64,000 nucleotides of DNA from Sepioteuthis lessoniana (Eukaryota; Mollusca; Cephalopoda; Myopsida; Loliginidae). Location: positions 84,394,813-84,458,812 of the forward strand of contig OY757912.1 of the NCBI GenBank assembly GCA_963585895.1, written 5' to 3'. The notes below the pieces were generated by a model. The model did not search any database, had not been told where the DNA came from, and saw only the letters and a program-made list of their open reading frames with translations. Shown here piece after piece: positions 1 through 10,735 of this stretch (the first letter of the stretch is position 1; each line of letters begins with the position of its first letter). A program made the translations under genes and the position numbers.

Positions 1-77
1 TGAAAGTTTTTTCTCTCTTTTCCCTTTCCCCTTTCTACTTCCACTCCTACATCATGCTGTCATTTTTTGTATTCTGC

Positions 78-110
78 GAGAGATAAAGTAAAGTTGGTGA
101 CCTTATTTAT
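78..110 (-). repeat. SINE-2 3' end fragment
   Basis: The stretch reading GTAAAGTTGGTGACC is the reverse of the 3' end found in all full SINE-2 copies (for example 35,205). Only about 30 bp are left, so this is a relic. Confidence 0.4.
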
Positions 111-495
111 ACTATAAATTAAATGAATCAAAAATATTACTTATATTTTTATTAATAAGTTTCCTTGAACTGCTTTCAAAAAAGTTAAATAATAACTTAA
201 ACTAAATGATTCTACAAATTATCTAGTTGGCTTGCTAAGAGAAAAGATGTTGATCATTAAATACTAAATATCATAAAAACAAAAACCCTTTATTCATTCA
301 AATTTTAAAAAGATGACTTGATTCATATGGATTAAATAACTTAAAACATTATTTATTAAAAATATCACTTATTTGTTTTCTAAATAGATTAAAATATTAC
401 ACATTTTACTTTTAAAAAAAATTTTTTCAGTGACTTTCGTTCTAACTTAGAAACGAATCTTTTTGAACACAATTGTGTTTTGATCAAACCGAGAA
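111..495. other. AT-rich DNA, no gene seen
   Basis: Poly-A and poly-T rich sequence with stops in all frames and no repeat match to the rest of the window. Confidence 0.5.
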
Positions 496-511
496 ACCAA
501 AGCTGTTGCTT

Positions 512-1029
512 TGATTTGGTTTGGTTTGGTTTGGTTTTATGGAATATCAACCATTGTAGGTTATTTAGTGCCAAATCCTCTTTATACATATATATTAAAT
601 ATATATTTGTAAATACATTTTGTTGATAACATTTTTAATGAGCCTAAGCTCATTCTTTTGCATACAGTTAAATGGTTCCAAGTATTGCTATGAATCAGTA
701 ACAATTCAATTAAACATCAATTTGTTTACACAAAGTTAAATGATCCAACAGTTCTATTTCAAACAATTCAATTCAGCGTAAATCATTTGTTTAAATGTCA
801 AACAGTTCCATTTGATACATAGATTGGATCCTATCAGGTGCTACCACTCTCAGCCAGAGTGGACCAGGTAGCCGTGGCACTGAAGAGGTACTCAGTATTT
901 CCCAAAGCTCCAGCATTACTGGAGCCTCACCACCAGATTGTTTAATGTCACAGGACCCTCATTAGGAGGGAGGTTACCTCTCTGCTGAGATGGAGTTGGT
1001 GTATTCTACAGCCCCTACCAACTGGTCTG
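512..1029 (-). repeat. R4-A element
   Basis: Read on the minus strand, the element starts with the head (GGGGCTGTAGAATAC type, near 1,010), passes the conserved palindrome (CCACTCT..AGAGTGG, near 846-866) and body units (GTGTAAACAAAT type), and ends in the hairpin tail (GGTTGATATTCC type, near 545) and a (TTTGG)n tract at 514-536. Imperfect direct repeats of about 16 bp (ACCAAAG.TGT.., at 496 and 1,030) flank it and look like an old target-site duplication. Confidence 0.7.
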
Positions 1030-1046
1030 ACCAAAGTTGTGTCTTT

Positions 1047-2050
1047 CCTGCTTTCATATTTTTAGGTACTGTAGGATAACACTGTATTGTAACTTTTGTT
1101 TTGTGATTTTTATTTCAGTTATAATTGCTGTTTTCAGTGCATGTCTGATCAATTTGTCATCCAAAATTGTCCCATTTAAGGTCCTGAATAAATTCTGATT
1201 GATATTTCCAAAACCAAAATATCTAAATGAAAAACAATGCAGAATCCTTCAGAAAACTATAATTTACATTTATTAAATAAATTTTCGTTTCCTCTCAATG
1301 ATAGAAAAAGTCACTTCATATTCAAATAAACGTTACAGTTCATAGTAACTGTAATGTTTTTGCAGGAACAGGAACACAATATCAAAATAACCAGAATTTT
1401 CCAAGAAAGTGCCTTCATTGTCTTATTTGCAAAAAATATAAATAAAAAATGTTGTTTAATTTTCATTTTTAGTTTCACATTTTCTTAAAGATATATTGTC
1501 CATATTTATTTCTTTAAAAAAAAAAAAAGAAAGAAAAAATGTGATTTTATGAATTAAAGTTTCCAATTTAGAAATGGGTTTTGTGAAATAGTTACATACC
1601 ACCATTTTCCAACTAGGGTCCCATGGGTGAGTTGCAAATGAAAGAAGCTTCTCAACTTTGGACAGAATTTGTTTATTCTTAAAATGTATACTCACTTGAG
1701 AATGGTTGTTTTCACTGGCTTGTATTTCCATTGAGAAACAGATAGTTGTTGCTTTAGAATGGAAAGAAGAATTACACAAGATATATAAGTAATTTGCTAT
1801 AAAACCATGGCATTTGGAATTCAGATTTACATGAAATAATTGTTTCTTATAAAAAATGATGAATTTTTACTTTTAATTAATAAGTGCAATGCCCATTCCC
1901 AGTAAAAACATTGCTGATTTTACTATAGAAAAGCTTTTCATATGATTTTATGGTAGAAATGTATTGAAAATAAAGAAAAAAGTAATATTGTATTTTCGTA
2001 TAGCCCCCACCACAGTAAATAATTATAGCTATTACAGCTCCCTGTATTTT
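1047..2050. other. AT-rich DNA, no gene seen
   Basis: No repeat family of this window and no plausible exon was recognised. A 107-codon minus-strand frame (1,456-1,779) runs through a poly-A/poly-T tract and is not supported. Confidence 0.45.
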
Positions 2051-2052
2051 TG

Positions 2053-2470
2053 TTAATTGATTTTAACACCATTTCAACTCATCTAGGGTTATTTTATACT
2101 TCAAGGTTTAAGAACTGTGCAATTTACATTCATATTTACTTTTTTTGTGTAGTTGTTTCTTAAGATTTTTTCTTTTTATATTGTCCTATTGAATATGAAT
2201 AATTTTTGAACAGATCTCTTTGATTCAATAGATAAGACCTTAACAGATCTATTTGATACAAAGATAAAACCTTAATAGGTACTACCACTCTGGGTCAGAG
2301 TGGATCAAGGAGTAATGGCTACAAAGGAGTACACCAAACTTACTTAATCTCCATAACTGGAACCTTAACATCAGATACAATTTAGTTTCATACTCCTAAC
2401 ACCTCTTTTTGGAAAGGTCTTACCCTTCTGTTGGCGATATAGTCATCATATTCTTAGCCCAAATGACAGG
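2053..2470 (-). repeat. R4-B element
   Basis: Minus-strand copy. The palindrome ACCACTCTGGGTCAGAGTGG lies at 2,283-2,303, the body carries the R4-B signature (rc of TTAAGAAACAACTACAC.., near 2,150), and the R4-B tail (rc of ACATGCCATTAAAATCAA type) sits at 2,058-2,100. It is strongly diverged from other copies, which suggests an old insertion. Confidence 0.6.
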
Positions 2471-2841
2471 AATGTTGTGTTTCTTAAATAAATGTAAATA
2501 AACTAGATATTAACGTTATCCAACATATATTGAAATAAACCACTGAAAACCATTTGTATTTATTGTCTTCTGTTTAAGTTAATGTAATACAACATGTTTA
2601 AAAATTGGGTCAGATAAGCTGTCCAATCGCCTAGCCTTAGGGTGGCTGATCACTTTGAAAAATTCTACAAATAAAGTGAAATAATCATATTGGTTATACA
2701 ATGGTCTGTTGTTGGGTAATCTCAGTTCACTTATGATAGGATTTCTTTAATTATTGTTAGACTAAATTGTAATGAGATGTTTAAATCCTTCTACTGAATA
2801 TTGTTTCCTGAATTGTATAGAGACTAAATTTTCTTGAAACA

Positions 2842-4262
2842 TTTACACTCAGTCTGAGTGACATTAATTATGATCCTGTGTTACTCATTCTGTTACTCTG
2901 AGTTTTATGCCTCTCTACAATTATCAGGCAAAAAATGGAGTCCTCCAGTCCTTTTAATAATCCTTTAATTACTGTATCAAAACCACCAATCACAATTGGT
3001 ATAATCTTCACCTTGGTGGTGTAATGGTTATTGTCATAGGAAATGTACACGACGACATGAGTTCAAATCCTGGATGAGATTGATTACATTTCACATAGCA
3101 CTAATACTCTTGGGAAAGGTATGAATCCAATTATTCTCCCTCCAGCTATGGGTAAATAGTAGGACAGACTGTGTTCTTCAGCCTTGGTGAGGCAACTAGT
3201 CTAAGAAAAAGAATACTCTGAATTGAAACCTGTTAAACTCCGCTTAAAAATTGCCCTTGTGTCATATCCTGCCCGAGTGGAGGGGTTGGTAAATATGATA
3301 ATTGTCACCTTCATGTTCCATGATTTTTTCAATTCCCTAGCCAGGTCCAGGTACTTATTCTTCTTTTCACATTCTTTCAGTTTTATTCTGTGGTCAGACG
3401 AGATAGCAAACTCGACAATTTTGCAAATCTCTTTTTTTTGTTGATTATTATTAGATTAGGTGATCCGTCTGTATGTCAAAGTCCCATAGTAGTTTATGTG
3501 TGTCATTCTCTAGGACATATGCTGTGTTGTGCATATACCATTTGTTCGTATGGTCAAATTTCAATTTCTTGCACATCTCCCAGTGGATCACCTTGCCTAC
3601 CTAGTTGTGTCTAGTCTTATACTCCTTCTGAGCTAATTTGCTGGATTCACTTATTATATGATTGATGGTTTCATCTCTATCACCACATAGCCTACATTTG
3701 CTATTTTGTTGTGTCTTATCTATTCTCGCTTTAATATGATTGGTCCTTATGGCGTTGTTTTGTGCTGCTATTAGGAGAAATTCTGTTTCTCTCTTAAGAT
3801 TTCCTTTTCTTAGCCAGGTCCAGGTTTTCTCGTGTGAGATATTGTTTATTAGTCATTTAAAATGCCTATGGAGTTTGTTTTTTTCCCATTTTTGTTTCCT
3901 AGTTATTGTCATTCGGTTGTCCATCATATCAGTATAATTTCTGATGAATGTAATCAGTGTTTTTTATGTAGTCTTTGAGTTGTTATATCAATGCGTCTAT
4001 GCTGTCTTCAATGCTGGCAAGTGCTCTTCTTCCCTCTTTTTTTGATACATATAGTCTGTCAACATCGTCTCTGGGATGTAATGCCTAATGCATGATCATT
4101 AGTTTTCTTGTTCTTTGGTCCATTTGTTTAAGTTTATCTCTGGTCCACTTCAGAAAGGGTCCCGAATATCTAACGAGGGGTACAGCCCAGGTATTTATTC
4201 CTTTGATAAGGTTTCTGCTAGAGAGTTTTGTCTTGAGTAGTTTATTATTATTATTAGAAAAA
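2842..4262 (-). pseudogene. LINE-B reverse transcriptase, decayed C-terminal part
   Basis: The minus strand encodes the C-terminal third of a non-LTR retrotransposon polyprotein, broken by many stops and frameshifts. Read 4,262 to 2,842, recognisable segments are GINTWAVPLVRYSGPFLKW (near 4,200-4,150), DDVDRLYVSKKEGRRALASI (near 4,060-4,010), a block matching the CRLCGDRDETINHI zinc-knuckle region (near 3,700), DHRIKLKECEKKNKYLDLA (near 3,390-3,340), and PIVIGGFDTVIKGLLKGLED (near 3,000-2,940). A SINE-1 copy interrupts it at 3,015-3,297. It is a dead 5'-truncated copy. The family resemblance is from memory of widespread invertebrate retroelement proteins; the clade (CR1/RTE-like) is not settled. 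Confidence 0.75.
3015..3297 (+). repeat. SINE-1 nested in LINE-B
   Basis: A tRNA-like head (GTGGTGTAATGGTTATTGTC as A-box region, GAGTTCAAATCC as B box at 3,059-3,070) is followed by the central block (CACTAATACTCTTGGGAAAG..) and the usual 3' end (TCCTGCCCGAGTGGAGGGG). Direct repeats ATAATCTTCACCTT (3,001-3,014) and ATAATTGTCACCTT (3,298-3,311) are the target-site duplication, and LINE-B reading continues across it. Confidence 0.85.
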
Positions 4263-4423
4263 AAAGTTTATTCTTTCAACCATACAATGTATTTTCTTCG
4301 TTTATTAAGTGATGTTCTCTTATGAACTCCACACATGGATATTCCAGGGTTGGCCAACTAGCAAGGACTTACATACATCAGCTCATGTTACCATATTGAT
4401 AAACATATTCCCGTAAGTTTTAG

Positions 4424-4682
4424 AGAGGTGCATATAGTGTAATTGTTATCAGTGGAGGAAATGCATTTCACAAAGCAATAATACCCTTGCGAAAGGTATG
4501 AATCCTTTTATTCTCTCTCCAGCTATAGGTAAATAGTAGGACAGACTGGGTTCTTCAGTTAGGTAACCAGTCTAGGAGAAGGAAAACTAGGAGAAGGAAA
4601 ACCTGTTAAACCTGTTAAACTCTGCTTGAAATTTGACCTAGTGTCACATTCTGCCTGTGCGGAGGGAGGGGGGTAAATACAT
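4424..4682 (+). repeat. SINE-1 copy, B box lost
   Basis: Head (GTGCATATAGTGTAATTGTTATC) joined directly to AATGCATTTCACAAAGCA, so the B-box part of the tRNA-like region has been deleted. The central block and 3' end (CTGCCTGTGCGGAGG) remain. A short local duplication (AGGAGAAGGAAAAC, twice) lies near 4,572-4,600. Confidence 0.75.
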
Positions 4683-4701
4683 CCACACATACATCATCTC
4701 G

Positions 4702-4808
4702 GTGCAGGCACTGGATGCCGTCTGTAGGATCTGCCAAGAGTAATGGATTATAGGGATGGTTGGTACAAGAGAATCAAGGAAATCTGTGCTATCAGCATGA
4801 CTTGATGA
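4702..4808 (+). repeat. LINE-A 3' terminal fragment
   Basis: It matches the last 100 bp of LINE-A (the region encoding GC..EDLP.AM.DR..W.ERI.EI) and ends in the typical TGATGATA-type tail. It is truncated far more than the next copy downstream. Confidence 0.55.
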
Positions 4809-4934
4809 TATTTATGTATTTACTTTTTAATCTATTACATACTGAAGGATCATAATTTGATATTCTAGGTTTTAAATCTGCTCTGTTACAAGAGCATTGA
4901 GAACATTTCAACTCTTTTCTTACTCAATTTGTTA

Positions 4935-5368
4935 TTATTATATATGTCCATACTACTATACGGATGCACCACATATTTGCTGACTAAGTGTACAGAGAAA
5001 AAGGTTGATGGCAATTACACAAGAATGGTACAAGCTATATTGAAAAATCTTGGATGCAACATCCCACAAAACAGCAGCTGTACCCCCACCTACCTCCCAA
5101 CTCTAAAATCATCCAAATAAGATGAACAAGACATGACATGAGGTATACTGCTGGAGGAGTAAGGACGAACTCATAAGTGACATTCTCCCGTGGACCACAT
5201 CACTCGGAAGATCAGGTGTTGGACAACCAGCTAGAACTTATTTACAACAGCTCTGTATGGACACAGGATGTAATCTAGAAGACCTGTCGATTGCAATGGA
5301 TGATAGAGATGACTGGCAGGAAAGAGTCAGGGAAGTCTGTGCTAGCAGCAGAACATAATGATGACAAT
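4935..5368 (+). pseudogene. LINE-A reverse transcriptase tail, broken
   Basis: The encoded SILLYGCTTYLLTK and EKKVDGNYTRMVQAIL match the LINE-A tail protein that is intact at 31,074-31,514. The frame is lost after about 63 codons, but later segments (RRTRH; SEDQ..; YLQQLCMDTGC type; AMDDRDDW) can still be followed to a GATGATGA tail near 5,360. It is a retrotransposon relic, not a host gene. Confidence 0.75.
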
Positions 5369-5379
5369 ATATATATACA

Positions 5380-5512
5380 TTGGGTGAGTGCAAAAATACT
5401 TTGCTGTGAAGTGAGTGCCATCTTGGACATCACTACTTTCTAGTGGTAGGAGGGGTGCAGAGAGATTCTGCTGGTGAGAAAAGAAATATTTTTAGTTAAT
5501 ATGTGTAATGTT
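5380..5512. other. Unclassified spacer with possible transposon end
   Basis: It begins with GGGTGAGTGCAAAAATACTT (5,391-5,410), which resembles a mariner-type terminus, but no inverted partner was found. Confidence 0.25.
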
Positions 5513-5990
5513 CATCATCATCATGTCGCGCTGGTAGCACGGATATCCCTGACTCTCTCTCGCCACTCCTCCCTATCATTCATCGCCCCAGACAGGTCTT
5601 CAGGACAACATCCCGTATCCTCACATAGCTGCTGAATGTATGTTCGTGCTGGTCATCCTGCTTTTGCATGGCCATGTGTGGGGGTCCATAAGAGTACATC
5701 TCTTATGAGTTCGTCCCTGCTTCTCCAGCAGTGTCCTGCATGTCTGGTTCGTCTAACTTGAATAGTTTTCATGATAGGAGGCAGGTGGCCGTACAGTTGG
5801 TGTCTTGTGGGGTGTTGCCGCCAGGACTTGTTCAAGATTGCACACAGCATTCTTGTGTAATTGCCGTCTAGCTTCTTCTCCAGCCGTTTTGTTAGTGTCC
5901 ATGTAGTGCACCCATATAGCAGTATCGATGTGACCGCTGCCTGGAAGAAACTGCGTAAGTAAGTCTGAATGTGCATGTTTGTATCTATAT
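5513..5990 (-). pseudogene. LINE-A reverse transcriptase tail, nearly intact
   Basis: The minus strand reads RSFFQAAVTSILLYGCTTWT, then LTKRLEKKLDGNYTRML, RTRHAGHCWRSRDELIRDVL and WTPTHGHAKAG in one open frame (5,653-5,976). The last about 45 codons are in another frame, and the copy ends in the (ATG)n-like tail at 5,513-5,525. Its head lies at almost the same place in the LINE as the copies at 31,035 and 49,278. It sits back to back with the LINE-A copy upstream. Confidence 0.8.
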
Positions 5991-6042
5991 TTACATTTTA
6001 CCTATTACGCACATACACATGTGTACGAGGCATGCACAACAT

Positions 6043-6293
6043 AATATCTATTGTCATAAGAAATGTAATCAGCAAAGCCTGGATGTGGCTGTTTGCATCA
6101 GAGAAAATATTAATCTCTCTGTTCTCTCCTTAGCTACAGATAAATAGTAGGATATACTGGGTTGTTTAGCCTTGGTTAGGCAACCAGTCTAGGTGAAGGA
6201 AAACTCTGAGTTCAATCCAGCTTTACTTTGCTTAAAAAAAAAACAATGACCAACTGTTCCTTATTGCCTGTGACAGAAATGTTGGGTAAATAT
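6043..6293 (+). repeat. SINE-1 copy, diverged
   Basis: A degraded head (ATATCTATTGTCATAAGAAATG) is followed by a recognisable middle (TAAATAGTAGGATATACTGG, GGCAACCAGTCTAGG) and 3' end (GTTGGGTAAATATATA). Confidence 0.6.
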
Positions 6294-6596
6294 ATATGCA
6301 CATGTATGTGTGTGTGATTTTTTAATGTCTATCTGGAAAGCAACTATTGATTTTAATATTAGCAAACATACAACTTACCTGATGCAATCATGTCTTATTC
6401 ACTTTCAAAGTACTTCTCTTGAGACCACTCTTATTTATCCAAATATGCCTTCCACTTTTCAAAACAATTTGCCAAGTCCTCTTTCAAGATCAATATCATA
6501 TGAATAACCAGAGTCTCCTTAATCTTATCCATGATGTTTCAATGTCAGTTTTAGTGTTACAAATATTTTAAAGTTGCAAATAGGGATTCCATTGAG

Positions 6597-7158
6597 ACTC
6601 AGCCCATTTGGTGGGGCTATAAAACACACTGACTGCATCTCTGCAGAGGAGTCTGACCTCCTCCCCAACAAGTGTCCTGATATGACATTAAACAATCTGA
6701 TGGTGAGGTCCAGTAATGTTGGAGCTTTGAGGAATTCTGAGTACTCCTTCATTGCCATTACTCCCTGGTTCACTCTGGCTTGGAGTGGTAGCACCTGATA
6801 GGGTCCTATCTATGGGTCAAATAGAACTGTTTGACATTTAAACTGAGTGCAAACAAATGGCTTATGCTGAATTGAATTGCTTGAAATAGAACTGTTTGAC
6901 GTTTAACTGTGTGCAAACAAATGACTGATGTTTAATTGAATTGTTACTGATTGAGAGCAATATGTGGAACCATTTACCTATGTTGACTTATGCTAAAGGG
7001 AATTATTTGAAAAAGAACTGTTGGGTCCTTTAACTGTGTGTATCTACAAAATGTGTTCACAAATCATATATTTAATAAATATGTAAAAACAGGATTTAGC
7101 CTTAAATAACCAATAATGGTTCATGTGTCGTAAAACTTAACCAACCAAACAAACATTC
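6597..7158 (+). repeat. R4-A element
   Basis: Head at 6,607-6,650 (GGTGGGGCTATAAAACACAC), palindrome at 6,771-6,790 (CACTCTGGCTTGGAGTGG), three body units (TGTGTGCAAACAAATGACTG type, 6,840-7,040) and the hairpin tail (TTAAATAACCAATAATGG, 7,102-7,120) ending in a CCAACCAAACAAAC tract. Short frames on both strands here (6,525-6,798) are repeat sequence, not genes. Confidence 0.75.
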
Positions 7159-7321
7159 AGTCAGACTGACAAATCTGGATAATGCTAAGTTTTGTAAAAG
7201 AAAAAATAAGGCATGAAACCTTTGTCAAAGCAGGGGGGAGTCATAATTTTCATATCTGCTCATTATTTTAAGTTTATTATAATAGTTCTGTGATTGTTTC
7301 CCATTATTAATAACCACCTGT

Positions 7322-7738
7322 CATCAGGGCTTAGCATATGCTGACTGTCCTTTGCAAAGATTTAAGACCACCCACACACACACACAAAAAGGTCCTGGGT
7401 ATGACACAAACCTTCATCTGATGGCAAGGCTCTAGCTTTGAAGCTTTCAGGGGTGTGAAGTATTCCTTCATTGCCATTACTCTCAGGTTCATTCTGACCC
7501 AGAGTAGTGGTATATGTTAGCAGGCCATCTATAGATCAAATAGATCTGGGTGCAAATTATTTGTATTCAATAAGAACACTTGATATCATATAACTGCAGA
7601 TAAAAAAAAAACTCTTAAGAAACAACTACAAAAGAAATGTAAATATGAATGTACAATAAATGCAATTCCCTAACCTTTCGGCATAAAATAACCCAAGGTA
7701 GGTTGACAGGCTGTTAAAATGAACCAGACGATGAATTA
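7322..7738 (+). repeat. R4-B element
   Basis: R4-B head (GCTTAGCATATGCTGACTGT), the ATCTGATGG and GGTTCATTCTGACC regions, AGAAACAACTACAAAAGAAA, and the R4-B tail (AACCTTTCGGCATAAAATAA, then AGGTTGACAGGCTGTTAAAA). A short (CA)n lies at 7,373-7,385. Confidence 0.65.
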
Positions 7739-7739
7739 A

Positions 7740-9450
7740 TATTTTTGATGGAAAGAAATATTTATTTTTATAAAGAAAAATTTTTTTTTACATTACATAA
7801 CAATAGTAATATGTGACTTCCATCTTGAAAGTACTATTATCAGTTTGTGTAGCGTGTTTTTTTTTTAGGTGTTGGGGGAGAGAGAAATTGCTTATTTTAT
7901 GTGATTTCTCTGTCTGAAGTTATAAATGCTATTCAAATAAAATTGCATTATGATGTTAAGTGTTGAGTAAAATTAATTAAAATCTGGCATATAAAAAAGA
8001 TTCTGCTGTGTTTCTGACATGCTATAAAAATGTCAAATATCAGGAAAATTTTCTTTAAATCAGTTTCTTTATCCCAAGAACAGCCACCAAGTGACATTTG
8101 CCATTTTATAGGGTTTGTAAAAAGAATCTTTTCTACTTAAATGTGTTATGTTGCATTGTAGAATATTACTGAGTAAAGAAATGAAAGTAGACTCATATGG
8201 ACGCTGAATGTGTTTCTCATGATTATTATTTTAAAGCTAGCTGGATTCATAGAAATTCCACAGAATGAAAACAATTAAGAGGAGCTACTTAATCAAGGAA
8301 GGATGATTTGCAATTTTATTATATATAAATACTATTATTGCCTTTGCAATAAATAATACAAAAAATATACAATGATAATCTATATAATACTTATTACTCA
8401 TATCATTTGTTAGTATTCAATTCTACTGAAACTACAAGAACAATATATAAATGCATATTTGATTTTGTGGATAATGGTATTGTTGGTACTGATGAATCTT
8501 CGAAGCTTGTTTTCTTTTTTTTCTTCTCAACTTTTGACAGCATATTATTCAAGCTTATCAGAACTTCAGAGCTTGTCGGATGCTCAGCAAACCAATAGAC
8601 AATAATTTATATTTACGATGCTACTTATTGAGCTAGATGAAGTTAACACTGGGCAGTTTCTTCAAAGTTAAACACTGTTTGATCTGAAGAAGTAACATCT
8701 ATACAAAAGAATATCCCAGTTGATTGAAGGGAAAGTTTGAAGGATATCCTGCTAGGCTACAGGGAGAATATGTAGATGAGGATAACATGCGAATGAACAA
8801 ATTGACAAAACAAAAGCAGAATTATGATAAAGATTTTTGTTTGAATTTCTGAAGTTGTAGCACTTATGAAGATTTGTTGTCGGTTATTTGGTTTTTAAGG
8901 TTTTGGATTTAGATATCTGACTCCATTGGTTTTCTTCTTACCCCATCTTAATTTGTTGGTGTCTTCTAGTCTGTGAAGGCTGCAAATGAATTCCTGAAGG
9001 AAGGAAGAAAAGAGACCTTTTGAATTTTAACTTTATTTCTGGGTTCAACAGCCATTCTGAAGGTGAGGAAATTCTTCCTAAATCCAATGGAAAGGATCAC
9101 GTCTCCCAGATGTTAAAATATGCTAGTCGTCTCCAGTAGTTGATAAGTCCAAATTTGGTGTGGTCATGTCTAGTGGTGTTTTTAATATAGGCTGCTGCAA
9201 GAGGAGACACAGTCTTATACCAAGTACAAGGCTTAGGCAGGTACGTGCACTGCCTGCTAGCAGAAGGTTCATTTTGTATCAAAGGTAAGGCTAAATTGAG
9301 GTCAAATTTCTCCTTTGAGCTGGGATAGTTCTATTTCCAAGCATGCATTGTTCCAACTTCTTCTGGGAATTTAAATTTATTTTATTTTATTTTTATTTTT
9401 CTAATCACTACAAAGTGTTTAGCATGATGGAAATGAGTTTTTAGATTTTT
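7740..9450. other. AT-rich DNA, no gene seen
   Basis: About 1.7 kb with no recognisable repeat family or exon. A 47-60 codon minus-strand frame near 9,097-9,282 has no recognisable motif. I see no splice pattern that would support it. Confidence 0.45.
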
Positions 9451-9550
9451 GTAACATTGCAAAAATTATGTAAACATATAGTTGGATTAAACTATGTTAT
9501 AAAAAATCTAAAAAACCTCTTAAAAAACAATCTTTACACTTGCAAACAAC

Positions 9551-9705
9551 TCCTGATGATGGCCTATAAAAGGTCCAAAAGCACTTGGGACAATTTTGGT
9601 AAATTCATCTCCCAACTCCAACCTAAAACCAAAACACTTGTCCGGAAAATTGAAAGGATCCTAATAAAATTATATAGAAAAAAATTTGTCTTTACTGTTT
9701 AATCA
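9551..9705. other. Possible retroelement 3' region beside the ribozyme
   Basis: CTGATGATGGCC at 9,552 followed by AAAGGTCC at 9,568 forms a GGCC/GGTCC-type stem like those near the ends of several retroelements, followed by an A-rich stretch. It lies about 150 bp before the hammerhead. The relation is inferred. Confidence 0.25.
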
Positions 9706-9708
9706 TAC

Positions 9709-9790
9709 ATATATATATATATATAGTCATCCACAGACAGACTGTTTCGTTCTATCAGAACTCTTCAGTGTGGCTAGACATGCAGGACGC

Positions 9791-9831
<41 letters not shown>
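9709..9831. repeat. (TA)n tracts flanking the ribozyme
   Basis: Short TA run at 9,709-9,725 and a longer (TA)18-like run at about 9,796-9,831. They bracket the 9,731-9,773 ribozyme. Confidence 0.85.
9731..9773 (-). ncRNA. Predicted type I hammerhead ribozyme
   Basis: Read on the minus strand from 9,773: stem I strand CCACA (9,773-9,769); core CTGAAGA (9,768-9,762), which fits CUGANGA; stem II GTTCT, loop GAT, AGAAC (9,761-9,749), a perfect 5 bp stem with the favoured G-C pair at its base; core GAAA (9,748-9,745); a minimal stem III ACA/TGT with loop GTC; C17 at 9,736 as cleavage base; and the returning stem I strand TGTGG (9,735-9,731), perfectly complementary to CCACA. All conserved core positions are present. 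Such minimal stem III hammerheads are known in Penelope-like elements and retrozymes. It is flanked by (TA)n on both sides. Confidence 0.8.
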
Positions 9832-9837
<6 letters not shown>

Positions 9838-10352
9838 AATTATGAAGGAAAATGCTTAGAAAAATTGGAATATTTCTTTTGTGTCATTTATTTTTTGATG
9901 ATACTCAACTAGTTTCAACCTTAGGTCATTGTCTGGAGAAAAGTTGTGAAAGTTTTTAAAGGAATTGATATGCTATAAAAGAAGTGACCAAAAATGAATT
10001 CGTAATGTTCCTATCCATTCCTTGAATGAAAAGTATTTTCTCTTATGTCTTCAACTGACCTTTATATGATCTCTGCTACCATAGACACGTGGCACTGAGC
10101 TCTCTATTTGGTATATAAGCATATATATATCAAGATTTTGTGGTATGTACAGAATTTAAACAATACTTTTAAAAGTGTATGCATATTAAGATTAATGAAA
10201 TATTTTATTCGATTAACTGTCATGGTTTTAATCCTCTGAAGAGACATGACCAAAACGAAGGCTCATTTTTTTTAGAATTTAAAAATATTTCAATTGATTT
10301 TGAAATATTTTATTACTCTTAATATGCATACACTTTTAAAATCATTGTTTAT

Positions 10353-10413
10353 ATATATATATATATATATGATATGTTAGCATGAGCTGTGTATTTCAAA
10401 TTAGCCATGACTG

Positions 10414-10445
<32 letters not shown>
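10353..10445. repeat. Two (TA)n microsatellites
   Basis: TA runs at about 10,351-10,371 and 10,418-10,445 separated by a 47 bp spacer. The second abuts a SINE-1 head. Confidence 0.85.
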
Positions 10446-10449
10446 CTTA

Positions 10450-10735
10450 TGGAGGCACTTGTGGTGTAATGGTTATAGTCATAGAAAATGGGCATGTCAA
10501 CCCGAGTTTAAATCTTGGACTAGGTTGTTTGTATTTCCCATAGTGATAGTACTCTTGGAAAAAGTATGCACTCATCTATTCTCTCTCCAGCTATGGGTAA
10601 ATAGTAAGGTAGACTGAGTGCTTTAACCTTGGTATGGCAATCAGTCTAGGAGAAGGAAAACTCTGAATTCAAAACTGCTAAGCTATACTTAAAAAATTGA
10701 CCTCATGTCATATTCTTCATATGTGGAAAAGTTAG
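10450..10735 (+). repeat. SINE-1 copy
   Basis: Head GGAGGCACTTGTGGTGTAAT (10,452-10,471), B box GAGTTTAAATCTTGG, central block and 3' end (TCATATTCTTCATATGTGG). It lies between two (TA)n tracts (before 10,446 and 10,736-10,752), so its target duplication cannot be told from the microsatellite. Confidence 0.8.

Noticed and set aside
1456..1779. 107-codon minus-strand frame
   Set aside because: It crosses an A-rich tract, has no motif and no codon signal beyond chance.
5391..5410. GGGTGAGTGCAAAAATACTT as a complete mariner
   Set aside because: Only one end is visible; the opposite end was not found within 2 kb.
6525..6798. Overlapping frames on both strands (74-89 codons)
   Set aside because: Both lie entirely within an R4-A head and palindrome; the same frames are broken in other copies.
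10230..10265. CTCTGAAGAGACATGACC..ACGAAGG as a second hammerhead
   Set aside because: CTGAAGA is present but no stem II can form and GAAA is replaced by GAAG.
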